Assembly: GCA_019426215.1 (NCBI GenBank)
Contig: CM033405.1
Coordinates: 31,960,199-32,024,198 of the forward strand
Length of the DNA: 64,000 nt
Direction: 5' to 3'
DNA from: Buddleja alternifolia
Lineage: Eukaryota; Streptophyta; Magnoliopsida; Lamiales; Scrophulariaceae
A program made the position numbers and the translations under genes. How positions within the stretch are numbered: position 1 is the stretch's first letter; each line of letters begins with the position of its first letter. Below are positions 53,748-64,000 of the stretch, in pieces. Under the pieces are notes generated by a model. That model did no database searches, had not been told where the DNA came from, and saw only the letters and a list, made by a program, of their open reading frames with translations.

Positions 53748-54238
53748 GACCTATGATATATAGATACAACTACGGGAATACGGATATAATATAACATGGA
53801 TGCGAAATTCAACATAAAATACGATATATTGAGAATACGTGTATGTATATACATTTATAATATTTAAAAACACATTTGATTCAATTAATTCATTGACGCA
53901 AATAAAATTTTGTCTCATTCTTTAAATTCCTTTGTTCTTTGTTTAACTTTTATGTTTTAAAGCTAAACAATAAATCAAAACATTATCTCTTCCTATTTTA
54001 GCCTAAAAAGTATTGGCTTAATATTAAAAAAATACTCTACCTGGTATTCAATGCTTGTCGGATACTTCAAATTTTGTATTAGATACTGTGTATGATTTTT
54101 TTATTTTCTTTTTTAATTTTGGACACTTCAAAAATGCTCAGGACACGGTATCCGAGAGTATCCGCATCGAATACGGGTACGATACAGATACAATACTGCA
54201 CGTGATCATATTTAGAAGTATCCGTGCATCATAACCTT
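53748..54238. mobile_element. Candidate MITE with ATACGG / TATCCG motifs
   Basis: The left end CTATGATATATAGATACAAC loosely matches the reversed right end GGTTATGATGCACGGATAC. GAATACGG, GGTATCCG, AGTATCCG and ACGGGTACGATAC motifs are scattered near both ends. No target duplication was fixed. Confidence 0.4.
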
Positions 54239-54239
54239 G

Positions 54240-55240
54240 GACCCAGGGGATCAAACATGACAAACCATCAACCCATAACATACCCGCGTAAAGAGACAAA
54301 ATTTACGTCCTAAATGAAGTTCAAACTCGTGATTTTCAAATAGAAAGCTAAAGACTTTGCTTAATAAAGGTCATTGACATGATTAGAAATTAGGCACTTC
54401 CCCCACTAAACTATTTTTAACGTTCACGTCTTATATTATCAAATTGGTATTTGGTTGGAGTGATTCTCAAAGAATCGTGGGTCGAAGTCCTCATACCATC
54501 TATTTAGGGTGGACTTTGTGAGGAGACCTATCATATATAGTTGCGATTTTCACAGAACTTCGAATCTCGAAGCTTCTAAGAATGATCAACTCAGTTGTCA
54601 TTCAGCAGCCTCCAGGTAAGAATCGAACAACCTAAAGTCTTAAATACATCCATACTCACTTTAAGCACTGCATGTAACTGTCATAACAAGAATTACTCGA
54701 CCTAAACTCATTTCGAGACAAGAGATGTATCATTTGGAATCGTGTTTAACTAACCACCGGTCTTCAGTGAACTCAGAGACATCAGATGCCTATGTATATA
54801 GCTGATCAAAACTTGAAACTTGTCAGATAGATATGCCGAGGCTATATAGCTGGTAATCAATCATCAAATGATTTAAGTCGAAACCAACTGGTATAAATTA
54901 TAAACTATAAAGAATAAGCCAAATATTGCTAGGTCAAGTTGAAATTAAATCACAAAGGGCAGGTAACACCATTCAATAAAATAGGAGAAGAAACGTATAA
55001 CAAATCAGGATAATATAAAGTAGAAAATCATATATCAAGAAATGAACCCAAAAGAAGTCAACTAACAACCCAGAAAGTTTTAGTATTTGCAGTGATCATA
55101 TGTTACGTAAATACCTAATAGACCTTATTTCATAGAAATTCAAACTAACCAGTTCATATCTGATTCGAGAATCTTCGGTGGAATGCAAATCATCATAGCA
55201 CCAATAAAAATGTCATAAATCAAGAAAGTACTCAGAATGC
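54240..55240. other. Intergenic 3' of COX5C
   Basis: No gene recognised. A GGGTCGAAGTCC motif at about 54480 resembles a tRNA-type box B and may mark another degraded SINE. Confidence 0.35.
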
Positions 55241-55435
55241 TTATTCTTCTGCAGCAACCACGGTGATTTCACCTTTATCCAACAAGTCATAAAATGCCCT
55301 AACTTTGCGCTGCTCATTCCAGTGGTGCATCTTCCATACGCTACCTGCAGCAATGCCAAGTGTAATTCCAATGAGTATCTCCTTCACCACACTCGGTCCC
55401 TTCAAAGTGGCATGAGCAATTCTAGAACCAGCCAT
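55241..55435 (-). CDS. COX5C: Cytochrome c oxidase subunit 5C, 64 aa
   Basis: An uninterrupted 64-codon frame with the hallmarks of plant COX5C, a small nuclear-encoded subunit of mitochondrial complex IV in the inner membrane. Seen are the start M-A-G-S-R-I-A-H-A-T-L-K-G-P-S-V-V-K-E, one membrane span (residues about 20-36, I-L-I-G-I-T-L-G-I-A-A-G) and the K-M-H-H-W-N-E-Q-R-K-V-R-A-F-Y-D-L-L block facing outward. It ends K-G-E-I-T-V-V-A-A-E-E. Length and lack of an intron in the coding part match the family. An intron in the 5' leader is inferred (acceptor at 55464, donor at 56782). Plant COX5C genes are known for leader introns that enhance expression. Confidence 0.95.
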   Translation of the reverse strand: MAGSRIAHATLKGPSVVKEILIGITLGIAAGSVWKMHHWNEQRKVRAFYDLLDKGEITVVAAEE

Positions 55436-55463
55436 TTAACTTCTTGCTAGAAGCTCACAACTC

Positions 55464-56782
55464 CTGCAATTATAAAACCCGTTATATTCAAATATATCCA
55501 AACATTTTTTCAGAAAATGATGAGACCACAAGCATTGATGAAAAAGATAGTAATACTGCGAAAGACAAGATTAAATACTAACAAGTAACAATTGTTAAAT
55601 CATTTAATTATTGGATAATATCGGTTGAAGTTGAGCATTCATCCACAGTTGATGATCTAGTTTTTACTAGCCAATAAGTTAGTAATTTCGCATGAAACAA
55701 AATCATTCCAAATATCAAAACTATATATATTTCCAAACAGTATACATTTTAGATCGAATAAGATTAGATTTGAAATTCCTTAGGTTCAATCCTATTTCTC
55801 AGAAACCAAAAGCATTTTGCTGCAGATATAAAAGAGAGGGTTTTGCAACAACACAAAGTTACTTAGCAAAATACAATATTTCTTAGACCCCACTTTCAAG
55901 ATGATCTCGAGTCCATAACGATGGTCCAAATAATTGCTTAAAGAATTTTGTCAAAGATTTGAAATCCAAAATATGAAATAATCAGAATCGTTCATAGTAG
56001 GGCTGGAAATGAGTCGAGTCGAGCCGAACATATTGATGTTCAAGCTTGTTTGAACTATTATCGAGCTTCAGAATTTGTGTTTTGAGTGTGGTTTGATTGT
56101 TAATCGAGCCGAGCTCAAACGGGATTTAATCGAGTCGAACTCGAGTAACTTGATTTTTTCCACATGTTTTATTATTTTTTTATTAATTGAGCTCAAGCTC
56201 GAGCTGAGTTTCAAACTTATCGAACACTCAAAATATAGTTTAAGCTTGGTTTGAGATGTTAACGAACCAAGCTCAAACGAGCTTTTAGCGAATGATCTCG
56301 AGTCGAATATCAAGTAGTTTCGTTCGTATTTCAGCTCTAGTTCATAGAGCCTTGTACCAAAAATGCACTAGCAGAGAACTCCTAAATCACACACATCTAT
56401 TATCATACTGATCTTGAGCATTGTTATCCATGGGAAAAAGTGGAAGATTGTACAAGCCCAAACAACATCCCTAAATTCTAATATAAAATTTACATAATCA
56501 GCAGATTACACATCAATCATATAAGTCAATTCTTGCCCCGTTAAATATTTTCCCCCTATTTCATAAAACAAGAAAAAAGCTGTTTAAGAAAAGATTTTGG
56601 AAGCAGCTCGATTACTTAATGAGTTTTGATCCGAAATTATACTAATTAAACCCCCAAAATCATGCTCATAAATAGCGAAAAATGACAAGAAAATCGAACT
56701 CCATTAAACCTAATTTGATTGCCAGCAATAACAAAAATTCACGAGATAAAAACCAAATCGCAAGTGAAATTGAACATCGCAC
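55464..56782 (-). other. Leader intron of COX5C (inferred), carrying a hAT MITE
   Basis: On the minus strand AATTGCAG|GAGTTG at 55464/55463 is a good acceptor 28 bases above the ATG. TTTTCAG|GTGCGA at 56783/56782 is a possible donor, with a leader exon at about 56783-56865 and TATTTATATATTTTC above it. RNA evidence would be needed to settle the donor. Confidence 0.55.
55998..56339 (+). mobile_element. hAT MITE, 342 bp, 8-bp TSD GTTCATAG
   Basis: TAGGGCTGGAAAT at the left is inverted at the right as ATTTCAGCTCTA. GTTCATAG is present exactly on both sides (55990-55997 and 56340-56347). The body is rich in CGAGCTC/GAGTCGA motifs. It lies in the inferred leader intron of COX5C. Confidence 0.85.
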
Positions 56783-56924
56783 CTGAAAATTAAAAATGTT
56801 GAAATCGAATCTGCAACAGAATAGATCCGTAGAACCTGCACAAGAATGGAGATTGTGTTTTTACCCTAACGTTCTCAGGTTGGATAGAAAATATATAAAT
56901 AAAATGAAAATAAAAATAATTAAC

Positions 56925-57010
56925 CATGAAATTATGAGAGTTATGGGTTCGAACCCACACGAACCCTTGAATTATGACTATCAACCCTATTTTATTGGGC
57001 TAGATAATTT
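56925..57010 (+). mobile_element. SINE fragment overlapping the COX5C upstream region
   Basis: A tRNA-type box B (GGGTTCGAACCC) is followed by GAATTATGACTATCAACC and TTTATTGGGCTAGAT, as in the body of the SINE at 20371. The 5' part is missing. Confidence 0.55.
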
Positions 57011-57196
57011 TTACTTTTTTCTTTCCATGACGGGGGGGAGGGGGGGAGGAGGGGTTTTTTTTTACCCAACGGGGAGATTCTTAGCTCTGCAAATCCAAGC
57101 TAACAGTTATCAAATGTGGTCACTTATGACCATTCTCATCTAAGGTAAGAAAATAAAAAATGCGCATATTCGGTACATTTATTACATGCAATGGTG

Positions 57197-57868
57197 GGGA
57201 AAATTACAATTTTCGTTCCTGAAGTTGTAGCCAAAAATATATTTGGTCCCTCATGTTTCAACCTCAACACATTTGATCCCTCAACTTACAAATTTTGAAC
57301 AAATGTGGTCCCCGCCATCAATTTACCGTTAGAACTAATGAAATTTGCACTGTTCATCATATTCTCCAACTAACCCAACCCTAAAATCCGATTTCAAACT
57401 TTAAATTATGATATCTCACTCATTTCAAGTCCATTTTTAACGAATCTTATATGGTTAGAATCGTCTCAATGAGTAGAATCTATCCATGTATGTTTTGTCC
57501 CAAAATAGGCTGATTCAAAAAACGGATTTTTTCGGATTTGTGCGGTTCGGGTCAATAGAATCAGCGTATTTTGGGGCAAAACTTACATGGATGGATTCTA
57601 CTCGTTGAGACGATTCTAACCATATAAGATTCGTTAAAAATGGACTTGAAATGAGTGAGATATCATAATTTAAAGTTTGAAATCGGATTTTACAGTTGGG
57701 AAAGATGATGAATAGTGCGGATTACGTTAGTTCTAACGGTAAATTGACGGCAGGGACCACATTTGTTCGAAATTTGTAAGTTGAGGGACCAAATGTGTTG
57801 AGACTGAAACATGAGGGACCAAATGTGTTTTTGGCTTCAACTTCAGGGACGAAAAGTGTAATTTTCCC
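57197..57868. mobile_element. Foldback MULE MITE, 672 bp, 10-bp TSD TGCAATGGTG
   Basis: TGCAATGGTG stands at 57187-57196 and 57869-57878. Between them the two halves (about 57197-57516 and 57557-57868) are near-complementary over their whole length. Examples are GGGAAAATTACA against TGTAATTTTCCC, and CATATAAGATTCGTTAAAAA against its complement. Only about 40 bases form the loop. The long arms and 9-11 bp duplication point to Mutator-like elements. A transcript would fold into a hairpin of about 310 bp. Confidence 0.88.
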
Positions 57869-57879
57869 TGCAATGGTGT

Positions 57880-58426
57880 ATTCAACCCAAATCTAGGTAT
57901 GTCATCAGCGACATAATTCGCTTCTCGTCAAATATAGCACATCAGGTTAGATATTTAGACTATTTCGTTTTGAACTTAAAAAATGGTGGTTAAAGAAAGA
58001 AGATGGAAGTCTGGAACGACGTGGTTTGCTTCACTAATTTATTTCCGCAATTTCCCATTGCAACAAAATAGGTTAATGAGTTAGGAGAAATTTAATCACT
58101 AATTAAGTGAATTCGTGTTATAATTTTTCAATAATTGTAAGTTTTAAAAACTTCATTTCTATTTCAAAAGAAATATATATTGTTTTGTAACCCCTAGACA
58201 AAATCTTATTGGATATGTTACAAAATATTAAATCCCTATGATTATTACAATTGAGGTGGTTACAAGAAATTAAAACTCACCTTTACCATGTATATGACTC
58301 CCAAGTTTTATGGTATATAGGGAGTGTTACTCCAAAATGTATTATTGTGTCTATATCTTTCACATAATTGTGTGTGAGGTTTACACACAATACACTTCAA
58401 TACGTGAAAGAGATAGATACAAAGAT
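57880..58426. other. AT-rich intergenic
   Basis: No gene or repeat recognised. Confidence 0.4.
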
Positions 58427-58429
58427 TAA

Positions 58430-59031
58430 GGCCTCAATTGGATGGGATGTTGTTTCCCATTTCTTGATTTTTTAGAGATTTTTTTCATAAAAAATGTATA
58501 TATTTGACATCTCCCAAAAATATACTAAAAAAATACTACACACAATTTCTCAGAAAAAATCTCAAATTTTTTTGAGAAATGGATTTACTTGACATTTCTC
58601 TCAATTTTTTCTCAGAAAGTCAAAATTTTACTATTTATGATTAGACAGTTCACCCAATAATTAAAAATACTTTATCCGCCAATATATTGATATAATCATC
58701 AAAATAATCACATATCTTTATTGGAAATAATGTAAGGTATGAAATAAAATTCCCTTTGCATATTTTTTGATGCCTTAATCGATGAGTTTAGCTTAAATAT
58801 GTTAAATATTTTTACAAAAACAAAACTCGTCCATACCAATTTCCCACAGAAAAAGATTTTTTCTTACAAAAAAAACATATCACATCACACTTAATCATTA
58901 CACTTTTTTTATCAAAAAAATTCATCCAAACACATTTTCTCTTTCATATCTCTATTTCCTTAAAAATAATTTCTCTTATTTTATCTATGAAAAATGAGAA
59001 ATTAGAAATAGATATCTATCCAATCGGGTCC
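58430..59031. mobile_element. Harbinger-like MITE, 602 bp, TSD TAA
   Basis: GGCCTCAATTGGATGGGAT at the left is inverted at the right as ATCCAATCGGGTCC-type sequence, with TAA on each side (58427-58429 and 59032-59034). Internal TTTCTCAG/TTTTTTGAGAAAT motifs repeat in both orientations. Confidence 0.65.
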
Positions 59032-59034
59032 TAA

Positions 59035-60119
59035 TACTCCCGATCCACCATAAAAAAATCTCAAATTTTATGCCTATAACAGGGAGATTCCTACTAGCTT
59101 TTAACTACAACAATTTCTAGAAAATTACGTACTCTTGAAATACTCTCCAAATATTTTACAGAAAATGCACTTATCAACTAGTTATACACTAGTTTATACT
59201 TTGAGATTTTTAGCGCAATTTGAATGGTTAAGTTCATTCGTTTCATTGTGCACGTGTTCACAATAGGAGACTGACTGAGCGCATTTTGATTTTATCTAGG
59301 AGTGGTGACAAGCCGTTTGTACCCGTATGTATGAAGGCGTCACTAATTTAAAACAATGATTTTGTCGTAACTCCCAAAAAGGACAATCGTTCTTTAATCT
59401 ATTGCTCATTATGTTTACATTTCTTGTTTATTTACATGCTATTAATAATTGTGCTCTACCAATTTGTGGTTTGCTTGTGGTTTTGTAGGAATACAAATTC
59501 GAGATTCCAACAATTCGTAAATTGTTATCTATTAAAAAATACTCGACGTAATGAATACATCCGTTGCTTGTACGCATTTTGAACGTAATAAATAATATTT
59601 GTATTTTTGAGTTGAATCGTTTAATATACGCACTTTACGTATCTCGTATAATACTTGACGAATTATATTCTATTTTTGGCAAAAAAAATATTTTTTACTT
59701 AAAACTTAAAAATTATCATTCAGTTTTATAAGTACTAATTGAGTATTATACAATTAACAACTACAAACGTTAATGATTTATAGAAAGATTACTTATTGCC
59801 AACTAATAACTCATATAAAATATTATTTTTGTAAATCAAAGTGAGTACGGGCAACATATCTTACCAAATTATATAAAACAAGGGATAATTACACTGGGTA
59901 CCCATGAGGTATTACAAAATTACAAAAAATATCCCGTAATTCAATAAATTACATCTAACACCCTGATGTTTGATTGAATAGTATAAGGTTGGATGGAAAA
60001 TGTAAAATAACCTAAATACCCTTATAGAATATTTTAAAAGAAAAAGAAAAAATATAGAAAAAATGAAAAAAGCTGAATTACCATTTACCATTGCCCTTTA
60101 CATCTCTAAATTTACTTCT
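59035..60119. other. Intergenic with a half MITE at about 59886-59990
   Basis: No gene. GGGATAATTACACTGGGTACC and CATTACAAAATTACAAAAAATA-like wording resembles MULE MITEs of the ATTACA...CACCC type, but only one end is seen. Confidence 0.4.
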
Positions 60120-60131
60120 AAAAGTTCTAAT
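60120..60131. repeat. 12-bp target duplication of a LINE, left copy
   Basis: AAAAGTTCTAAT, repeated at 60883-60894 after the poly(A) tail. Confidence 0.85.
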
Positions 60132-60882
60132 GAAACGATTGGTCTATTATTTTCATTGAAACGATTAATGTCTTATGGCAGGAACGAAATAAAACTCTTC
60201 ACAATGACGATGATACTCGCCATACGATCACAATGGAGCGTATCCGGGCTCGGGTAGAGGAGACGACTCATCTTGTCAAAGAAGACCCCGAGATGCTTGT
60301 GGAAGCTGTCCAGGTTGGTTGGAACCCTCCGAGCGAAGATTGGAGTAAACTCAATGTAGACGCGGCATTACGAAGAGGTCATTCTACTGGTTCTAGCATG
60401 GCAGGAATTGGTGGCTTAATTAGAAATAGCATGGGAATTTGGTGTGATGGCTTTGCAGGATCAACAGCTCAAACTTCAGTGTTAGCGGTTGAATTGCAAA
60501 GTATCTTGCATGGGCTCGAGCTTGCATGGAATAAAGGGATCCGCAAATTATATGTGCAAAGTGATTGTTTAGAGGCGATAGATAGTATCAACACGGGGAG
60601 TCCTACACATCATTATGTCGAAATTATCACTAAGATCCGAGCCATGCTAACTCGCCCTTGGCAAATAATCCTCTCGCATGTGTGGAGAGAAGCAAACAAA
60701 ACAGCAGATTTATTGGTTCACGATGGTCCAGATCACAAACTTGTGTATTATGTGAATGCACCTCACAATCTTCAAGACGTTTTGGTTCAAGATAGAGTAG
60801 GGATCACTTGGACTAGATATGTAACCACTAACTCGGGCTTGTCGAGTTAGTCGATAGGATATCCCCTTCTTTTGGAAAAAAA
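60132..60882 (+). mobile_element. 5'-truncated LINE, about 750 bp, intact RNase H frame
   Basis: It is bounded by AAAAGTTCTAAT on both sides and ends with an A run after CCCCTTCTTTTGG. Only the 3' end of ORF2 was copied. The whole inserted segment is open in one frame from its first bases to the stop at 60848-60850, so the insertion looks recent. Confidence 0.88.
60134..60850 (+). CDS. LINE ORF2 C-terminus: RNase H (RVT_3) domain
   Basis: The frame starts at the truncation point without its own natural start codon. The first internal ATG in frame that precedes the domain is at 60233. It reads V-L-W-Q-E-R-N-K-T-L-H-N, the connecting segment of plant LINE ORF2, and then an RNase H fold. Catalytic acids occur in order: Asp in L-N-V-D-A-A-L, Glu in L-A-V-E-L-Q-S-I, Asp in V-Q-S-D-C-L-E-A-I and Asp in A-N-K-T-A-D-L-L. 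It therefore looks chemically complete but has no reverse transcriptase. Expression as a separate protein is possible but unsupported. A host gene of the RNase H-like type is unlikely given the poly(A) and target duplication. Confidence 0.85.
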   Translation, partial: NDWSIIFIETINVLWQERNKTLHNDDDTRHTITMERIRARVEETTHLVKEDPEMLVEAVQVGWNPPSEDWSKLNVDAALRRGHSTGSSMAGIGGLIRNSMGIWCDGFAGSTAQTSVLAVELQSILHGLELAWNKGIRKLYVQSDCLEAIDSINTGSPTHHYVEIITKIRAMLTRPWQIILSHVWREANKTADLLVHDGPDHKLVYYVNAPHNLQDVLVQDRVGITWTRYVTTNSGLSS

Positions 60883-60894
60883 AAAAGTTCTAAT

Positions 60895-62063
60895 ACCAAT
60901 TTCAAAATAAAAACTTAAACTTAAAATAAAAGTATATTTGTGTGTGTGTTTTCTCTTACAAATTGGGTATGGATTGTGAATTGAAAAGAAAATTCGTCCA
61001 AAAGTGGGTGTGTGTGTGTTTGTGTGTGTAGCTGTTGCTGTGGGGGTTGGGGTGGGGGCGCTGCGTAATGGTTGGGGGTGGGGGAGGGGGTGATTCTTCT
61101 TGGAGAAGACGACGTACATTCCCCCCACTTTTTTTCTTTTCTTTTCTTTTTTTGAATTAATTTAATTTTAAAGTAATATATTATTTAAATAATTTATTTT
61201 AGAAATTAAGTTTATTAGAATACACAATTATAATTATTTAAATTTTATAAATCAATTTAAAATATATAATTTTTAAATTCTATAAACTGTTTTATAAGCT
61301 AAAGTGTTATATATAAATTAATATTTTAATTGATGTTAAAAAATAATTAAATAAAATGAAATTTTGTATATTGATAAATTTGTATATTTAATATGCCTAG
61401 ATGATATTAAAATTTATAATATAATTTAAATAAAAGATTAATTTGATGTTTTACACATAAAATTAATTTTTTAAATTTTATAATTTTAATAATTTCTAAT
61501 TTATTTTATTTTCTATAGAATAATTTATTATAAATAATATATATAATAAATTAGAACCTTTGAGACCATCCAAGTAAGCGCACATGTGGATGACCTAATT
61601 GAGCTCAATTTTGTCACGTAAAATTAAATAAATTTACATGCATATTAAATTTAACCAAAAAAAAAATCAATCTTAACAACTTCACATCTTTTCCAATAAA
61701 GATAATAACTAATAGATTTCTTCATTCCAAATTCCAAAATTTCAAATTTCAAATTAATAACTAAAGAAATTGAAAAAAAAAAGAAAAAGATTTGCATGGC
61801 AATTTGCCGTGAAAGTGCGCATAATCCAAATCTCACCAATATCATTAGTTGTAGAAAATCAATCCTAATGAAATCTAATAATACTTAATCAAGCAACTAA
61901 TTTTCGAATTTCAAAAAATATTCAAACCAAATTCAAACCAAAGTTTCAGTTCATAAAATTTAGAGATTTATCATATTCAAATTTCAAATTAGATGCTATC
62001 CATGTACTATTTATATATGAATAGTCACTTTATTTTCATTAGCACATTTTGAAAACACAAATT
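60895..62063. other. AT-rich intergenic with a GT/G-rich tract
   Basis: GTGTGTGTGTTTGTGTGTG and GGGGTTGGGGTGGGGGCG-like sequence lies at about 60940-61095. The rest is highly A/T. No gene recognised. Confidence 0.45.
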
Positions 62064-62398
62064 ATGGAGAACTCAACTCACCAGACAATTTATCAACCCA
62101 TTAAAGTTTATTCCAGTTGCTTAAATGATGCACTATTATCGCATAATCGAAGTTTGTTAATTGAGTGTATGGAGGTGAATATTTTTACATTTATCAAGTT
62201 CATTTTGTAATTTTTTTCTCATTCTTTTCATTGAGTATATAGAACTTTTACATATATTTTTTGCAGGAATCTAACGATACAACTCACGTTTATGTGGTTG
62301 TGCATCGTGACTTGAATACTAAATACAGTTGTCTGAGTTTGTCACTTGGAACTTTTTATGCAGAAGAGAGCATGAAAAATGAGCCACTAAAATACTAA
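62064..62398 (+). CDS. Doubtful small spliced gene, 80 aa, unknown
   Basis: Exon 62064-62174 (ATG, 37 codons) and exon 62267-62398 (43 codons plus stop) join in phase across GGAG|GTGAAT and TTTTTTGCAG|GAATC, a normal-looking plant intron. A third open stretch follows a good acceptor (ATACGCAG near 62495-62502) and reads Y-V-Y-Y-E-L-Q-N-K-D-Y-Q-W-K-I-F for about 30 codons to a TAA near 62597. No donor joining it to exon 2 was found. The product matches no family I know. It may be a decayed or non-coding transcript, or chance. Confidence 0.25.
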
Positions 62399-62599
62399 TA
62401 TTAGTTTGTGAAAAGAACATTAAATATTTATCTTTCATTTAAATAATTTTTATCATTATTAATGCTTTGTACTAATGTCTAATTTTTCTTCATATACGCA
62501 GATGTAACAAATTTTATGTTTATTATGAGCTTCAGAATAAAGATTATCAGTGGAAGATATTCAAAATGATGCAACAACAACTACTTTTGAAGTAATAAG

Positions 62600-64000
62600 A
62601 GCAATAGGATATTATTGAGTTTGTTGATGTAATTTTTGTTTTCTAATTCAAATATTTAGAGATTTGTGCTATTGGAGAATGCAAAATTTCGAACTGGAAT
62701 TTTTCTTTGTAATTTGATTCTTTTACGGTGGATCATCATGATTTATTACGCTGTTTGCATAATATTTCAGTAATATATATACTAAAAGATATTTGATATA
62801 TTAGATTCATTATGAACTACATCCATTCAATATCAATGATGATAGATGAGTTTGAGTCATCAATTCTATAAACTTTCCGCAAGACACAACAAACCAACAT
62901 GACTTGCTAAGGTTTGCTTAATTTATTTAACTTTTATCTTTTAATAATTCTTTTCTTTGTCTCCGTAATTCTCACCGAGTTTCTAATTCAATTTCCCATA
63001 ATGTATATGAAAAGATGTAGTCTCTTCTTGGATGTCCCATAGACGGCAATGTACCACCAGTAATGATTTGGAACGTTTTGCTTTACTTTTTTTTCTAACT
63101 TAATTATTTCAATGGTTCCTCAACATTTGTAGTCCAATTTTCATAACTTGTACTATCTATACAATATTATATCTAGGAGTGCAGTAATTTCGATTTGATT
63201 ACTATCTTCAAATAAGTTTTGCTGCTTGAGTTGCTAGATTGAATTTTGAAAAGTATTTAAGTTTGGTTTTAAATAGAAATTTTCTGTAGTAGGATTTGTA
63301 TTTGTTTCATCGACATTTTCTGTAGCAGGATTTGTGTTGTAGAAATGGACACCATTACACTAAAATTTGCAATTGGGACCGAGGGATGGAACACGACTAA
63401 CATAAAAAGGCCCGAGAGCTTCAATTTTCTCATGTTGCCATCTTAATTTGTGTGTATAATGGAGGATATCCTTGTGTTTTCTATTTGTTTTGTACAATTT
63501 TCAAATAAATTGGCTTGGACTCAAATTCATATGTCTCGATTGCATAAAATTAATTATTGTAGCATTTTTCGGAATAAATATCAATTTTATAAACTTTTCA
63601 AGTACTTTGCAAAAAAGAATGATATGTAACTGTTAATTTGGTAATCTCTTTTATCTATTTTTTATTTATAAGATTTTTTTTAATTGTACATGATAAAAAA
63701 CATATGCTTTCACTATTCACCCATGCATATCAATAAAATTCAATACATGACAATATATTTTGACTTTCTTCAACATAACAATTGAGAAATTTTATTAATA
63801 TTCAATATAATAATTATAAAATCCTCTTCATCATAATTATTTAAGTCCAAATGACCTAAATTGTCTTTTATTTTGTTCTTTTTCCCCTTTTTGTTAAATT
63901 TTTCAAGCATAACCAACAAAATTGAGTCAATTTATTAATGATGATGGTTACCTCTCATTTTATCTTTTAATATTTTCTTTGTTAAGTTTGCCAACAATAT
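62600..64000. other. AT-rich DNA, nothing recognised
   Basis: No open frames with coding character, no RNA genes and no clear transposon ends. Possible splice-like sites are too weak to support a gene. Confidence 0.4.

Noticed and set aside
53410..53748. 112-codon open frame on the plus strand
   Set aside because: It contains a long Lys run from an A homopolymer, no domain and AT-rich filler. Treated as chance.

Overview
This is an AT-rich stretch of plant nuclear DNA, almost certainly from a dicot. The evidence is GT-AG introns, a plant-type 20S proteasome subunit, a HIR-class SPFH protein, a plant COX5C with an intron-bearing leader, and a dense load of plant transposons (Copia, a LARD-type LTR element, LINEs, tRNA-derived SINEs, hAT, MULE, Harbinger and CACTA MITEs). 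The species cannot be fixed from the sequence.

Four apparently functional host genes occupy the centre and right: an FSH-type serine hydrolase (28271-32949, +, six exons), the 20S proteasome subunit alpha-7/PAG1 (34578-40224, -, nine exons, 249 aa), a hypersensitive-induced-reaction SPFH protein (coding 46987-50112, -, five coding exons, 286 aa) and cytochrome c oxidase subunit 5C (55241-55435, -, 64 aa). Exon models were built by joining open segments at GT/AG sites and checking that phase and protein family agree. These genes are unrelated housekeeping or stress genes, not a pathway. A frameshifted phylloplanin/Ole e 1-like fragment lies at 23.4-23.6 kb, and a doubtful small gene at 62.1-62.6 kb.

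The left 28 kb is a transposon graveyard. It holds a solo LTR (2700-4039, TSD CCTTC), a Harbinger MITE (9754-10570), and a three-level nest at 12790-19962. In the nest, a 5'-truncated LINE flanked by a 17-bp target duplication was split by a 6.1-kb non-autonomous LTR retrotransposon (13028-19171, TSD GCCCT) and by a solo LTR carrying a GC-rich minisatellite (19450-19935). The non-autonomous element carries its own unrecognised ORF, interrupted by one in-frame TGA. About 4.7-7.3 kb and 23.8-27.9 kb are two diverged direct copies of one segment. They differ by SINE, CACTA, hAT and LINE insertions, so each copy serves as the empty site for the other.

Between the proteasome gene and the HIR gene sits a young Copia element (41176-46199, two 258-bp LTRs with one mismatch by eye, TSD CTAAA). 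Its gag-pol frame is broken three times, each time by one base in an A/T homopolymer, and its protease has Asn in place of the catalytic Asp. The right end holds a near-perfect 672-bp MULE hairpin (57197-57868), a Harbinger-like MITE (58430-59031), a 5'-truncated LINE with an intact RNase H frame (60132-60882), and AT-rich DNA with little recognisable content.

I found no novel multi-gene system. The most unusual items are the LARD ORF, the nested insertions with readable target duplications, the foldback MULE, and the different transposons that chose the same microsatellite in the two segmental copies.
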